Below the pieces are notes generated by a model. That model worked only from the letters and a program-made list of their open reading frames with translations, was not told the DNA's origin and did no database searches. From Candidatus Nitrosopumilus sp. (GTDB taxonomy: Archaea; Thermoproteota; Nitrososphaeria; Nitrososphaerales; Nitrosopumilaceae): DNA of 57,507 nt. The stretch covers positions 1-57,507 of the forward strand of contig NZ_JAOULD010000007.1 in the NCBI RefSeq assembly GCF_029882185.1, given 5' to 3'. Positions 57,364-57,507 of the stretch are shown here, one piece after another (position 1 is the stretch's first letter; each line of letters starts with the position of its first letter). The position numbers and the translations under genes were made by a program.

Positions 57364-57507
57364 ATGAACATATTATTCTGTGTTTTCTTATCGTTTTGTA
57401 TTTCATTCTTTATTGTTGGTAATGTATATGCCGAAGAGGATGATGTATTGAAGGTAAAATTAATTGAAGATCCTTCTAGTCCTATTCCTACAATATTGGC
57501 TGTCCTT
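57364..57507 (+). CDS. Exported protein, N-terminal fragment (runs off window)
   Basis: ATG 57364 starts a signal peptide (MNILFCVFLSFCISFFIVGN, then VYAEE). The following 27 codons reach the window end in frame: DDVLKVKLIEDPSSPIPTI. It is the start of a secreted or anchored protein. Only 48 codons are visible, so its family cannot be told. Confidence 0.65.
   Translation, partial: MNILFCVFLSFCISFFIVGNVYAEEDDVLKVKLIEDPSSPIPTILAVL

Noticed and set aside
1-57507. CRISPR arrays, complete insertion sequences, rRNA genes
   Set aside because: No regularly spaced repeats with unique spacers, no intact transposase and no rRNA-like sequence were seen on reading both strands.

Overview
The window looks like chromosomal DNA of an ammonia-oxidising marine thaumarchaeon (Nitrosopumilus or a close relative). 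It is AT-rich and gene-dense, with many GTG and TTG starts and TATA-like boxes about 22-30 bases before start codons, as in leaderless archaeal genes. It carries archaeal core genes (eL15, Rpo7, Spt4, aEF1-beta, TFB, TBP, Pth2, TruD, Cdc48, NurA-HerA-Mre11-Rad50). It also has lineage hallmarks: many secreted or membrane cupredoxins, a PEFG-CTERM protein and a K+-insensitive membrane pyrophosphatase. The genus is inference from content, not from an alignment.

Layout. 1-6.3 kb: the tail of a SerA-like dehydrogenase, secreted or anchored proteins, eL15, a redoxin, a HEAT-repeat protein and a Kazal-cupredoxin fusion. 6.3-8.8 kb: a zinc-ribbon microprotein, two paralogous 135-residue proteins and two paralogous DICT-like proteins, one behind an array of 19-base direct repeats. 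8.8-14.4 kb: the nurA-herA-mre11-rad50 end-resection operon, with overlapping genes. 14.5-19.8 kb: envelope proteins and NAD synthesis (aspartate dehydrogenase, NadA, NadC). 19.8-25.2 kb: Spt4/Rpo7, a Mrp ATPase, dephospho-CoA kinase, a probable C/D box sRNA, a SprT-like peptidase and HppA. 25.2-32.9 kb: small proteins, a JAMM peptidase, a membrane protein with two cupredoxin domains next to heme o synthase, Cdc48, aEF1-beta and geranylgeranyl reductase. 32.9-42.6 kb: Pth2, a secreted beta-propeller, TruD, a frameshifted Lrp-type gene, small membrane proteins, an alcohol dehydrogenase and a thioredoxin-domain (YyaL/SPATA20) protein. 42.6-50.2 kb: two structured intergenic RNA candidates, an Lrp-type ligand-binding protein, a DEAD-box helicase, a DsbA-like protein, tRNA-Thr and arginine decarboxylase. 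50.2-54.5 kb: an M3 oligopeptidase, TFB-TBP, a UBP-type zinc finger and soluble pyrophosphatase. 54.6-57.5 kb: small proteins and a decayed, gene-poor stretch with a possible integrase fragment and a doubly broken zinc-finger gene.

How it fits together: most genes are housekeeping (replication and repair, transcription, translation, NAD, CoA, isoprenoid lipid, polyamine, heme) plus copper-based electron transfer typical of ammonia oxidisers. The least explained signals are the RNA-like elements at 22385-22434, 42661-42749 and 50170-50210, the repeat array at 8727-8785, the two broken genes, and several zinc-binding or one-helix microproteins. I saw no CRISPR array, complete insertion sequence or rRNA gene.
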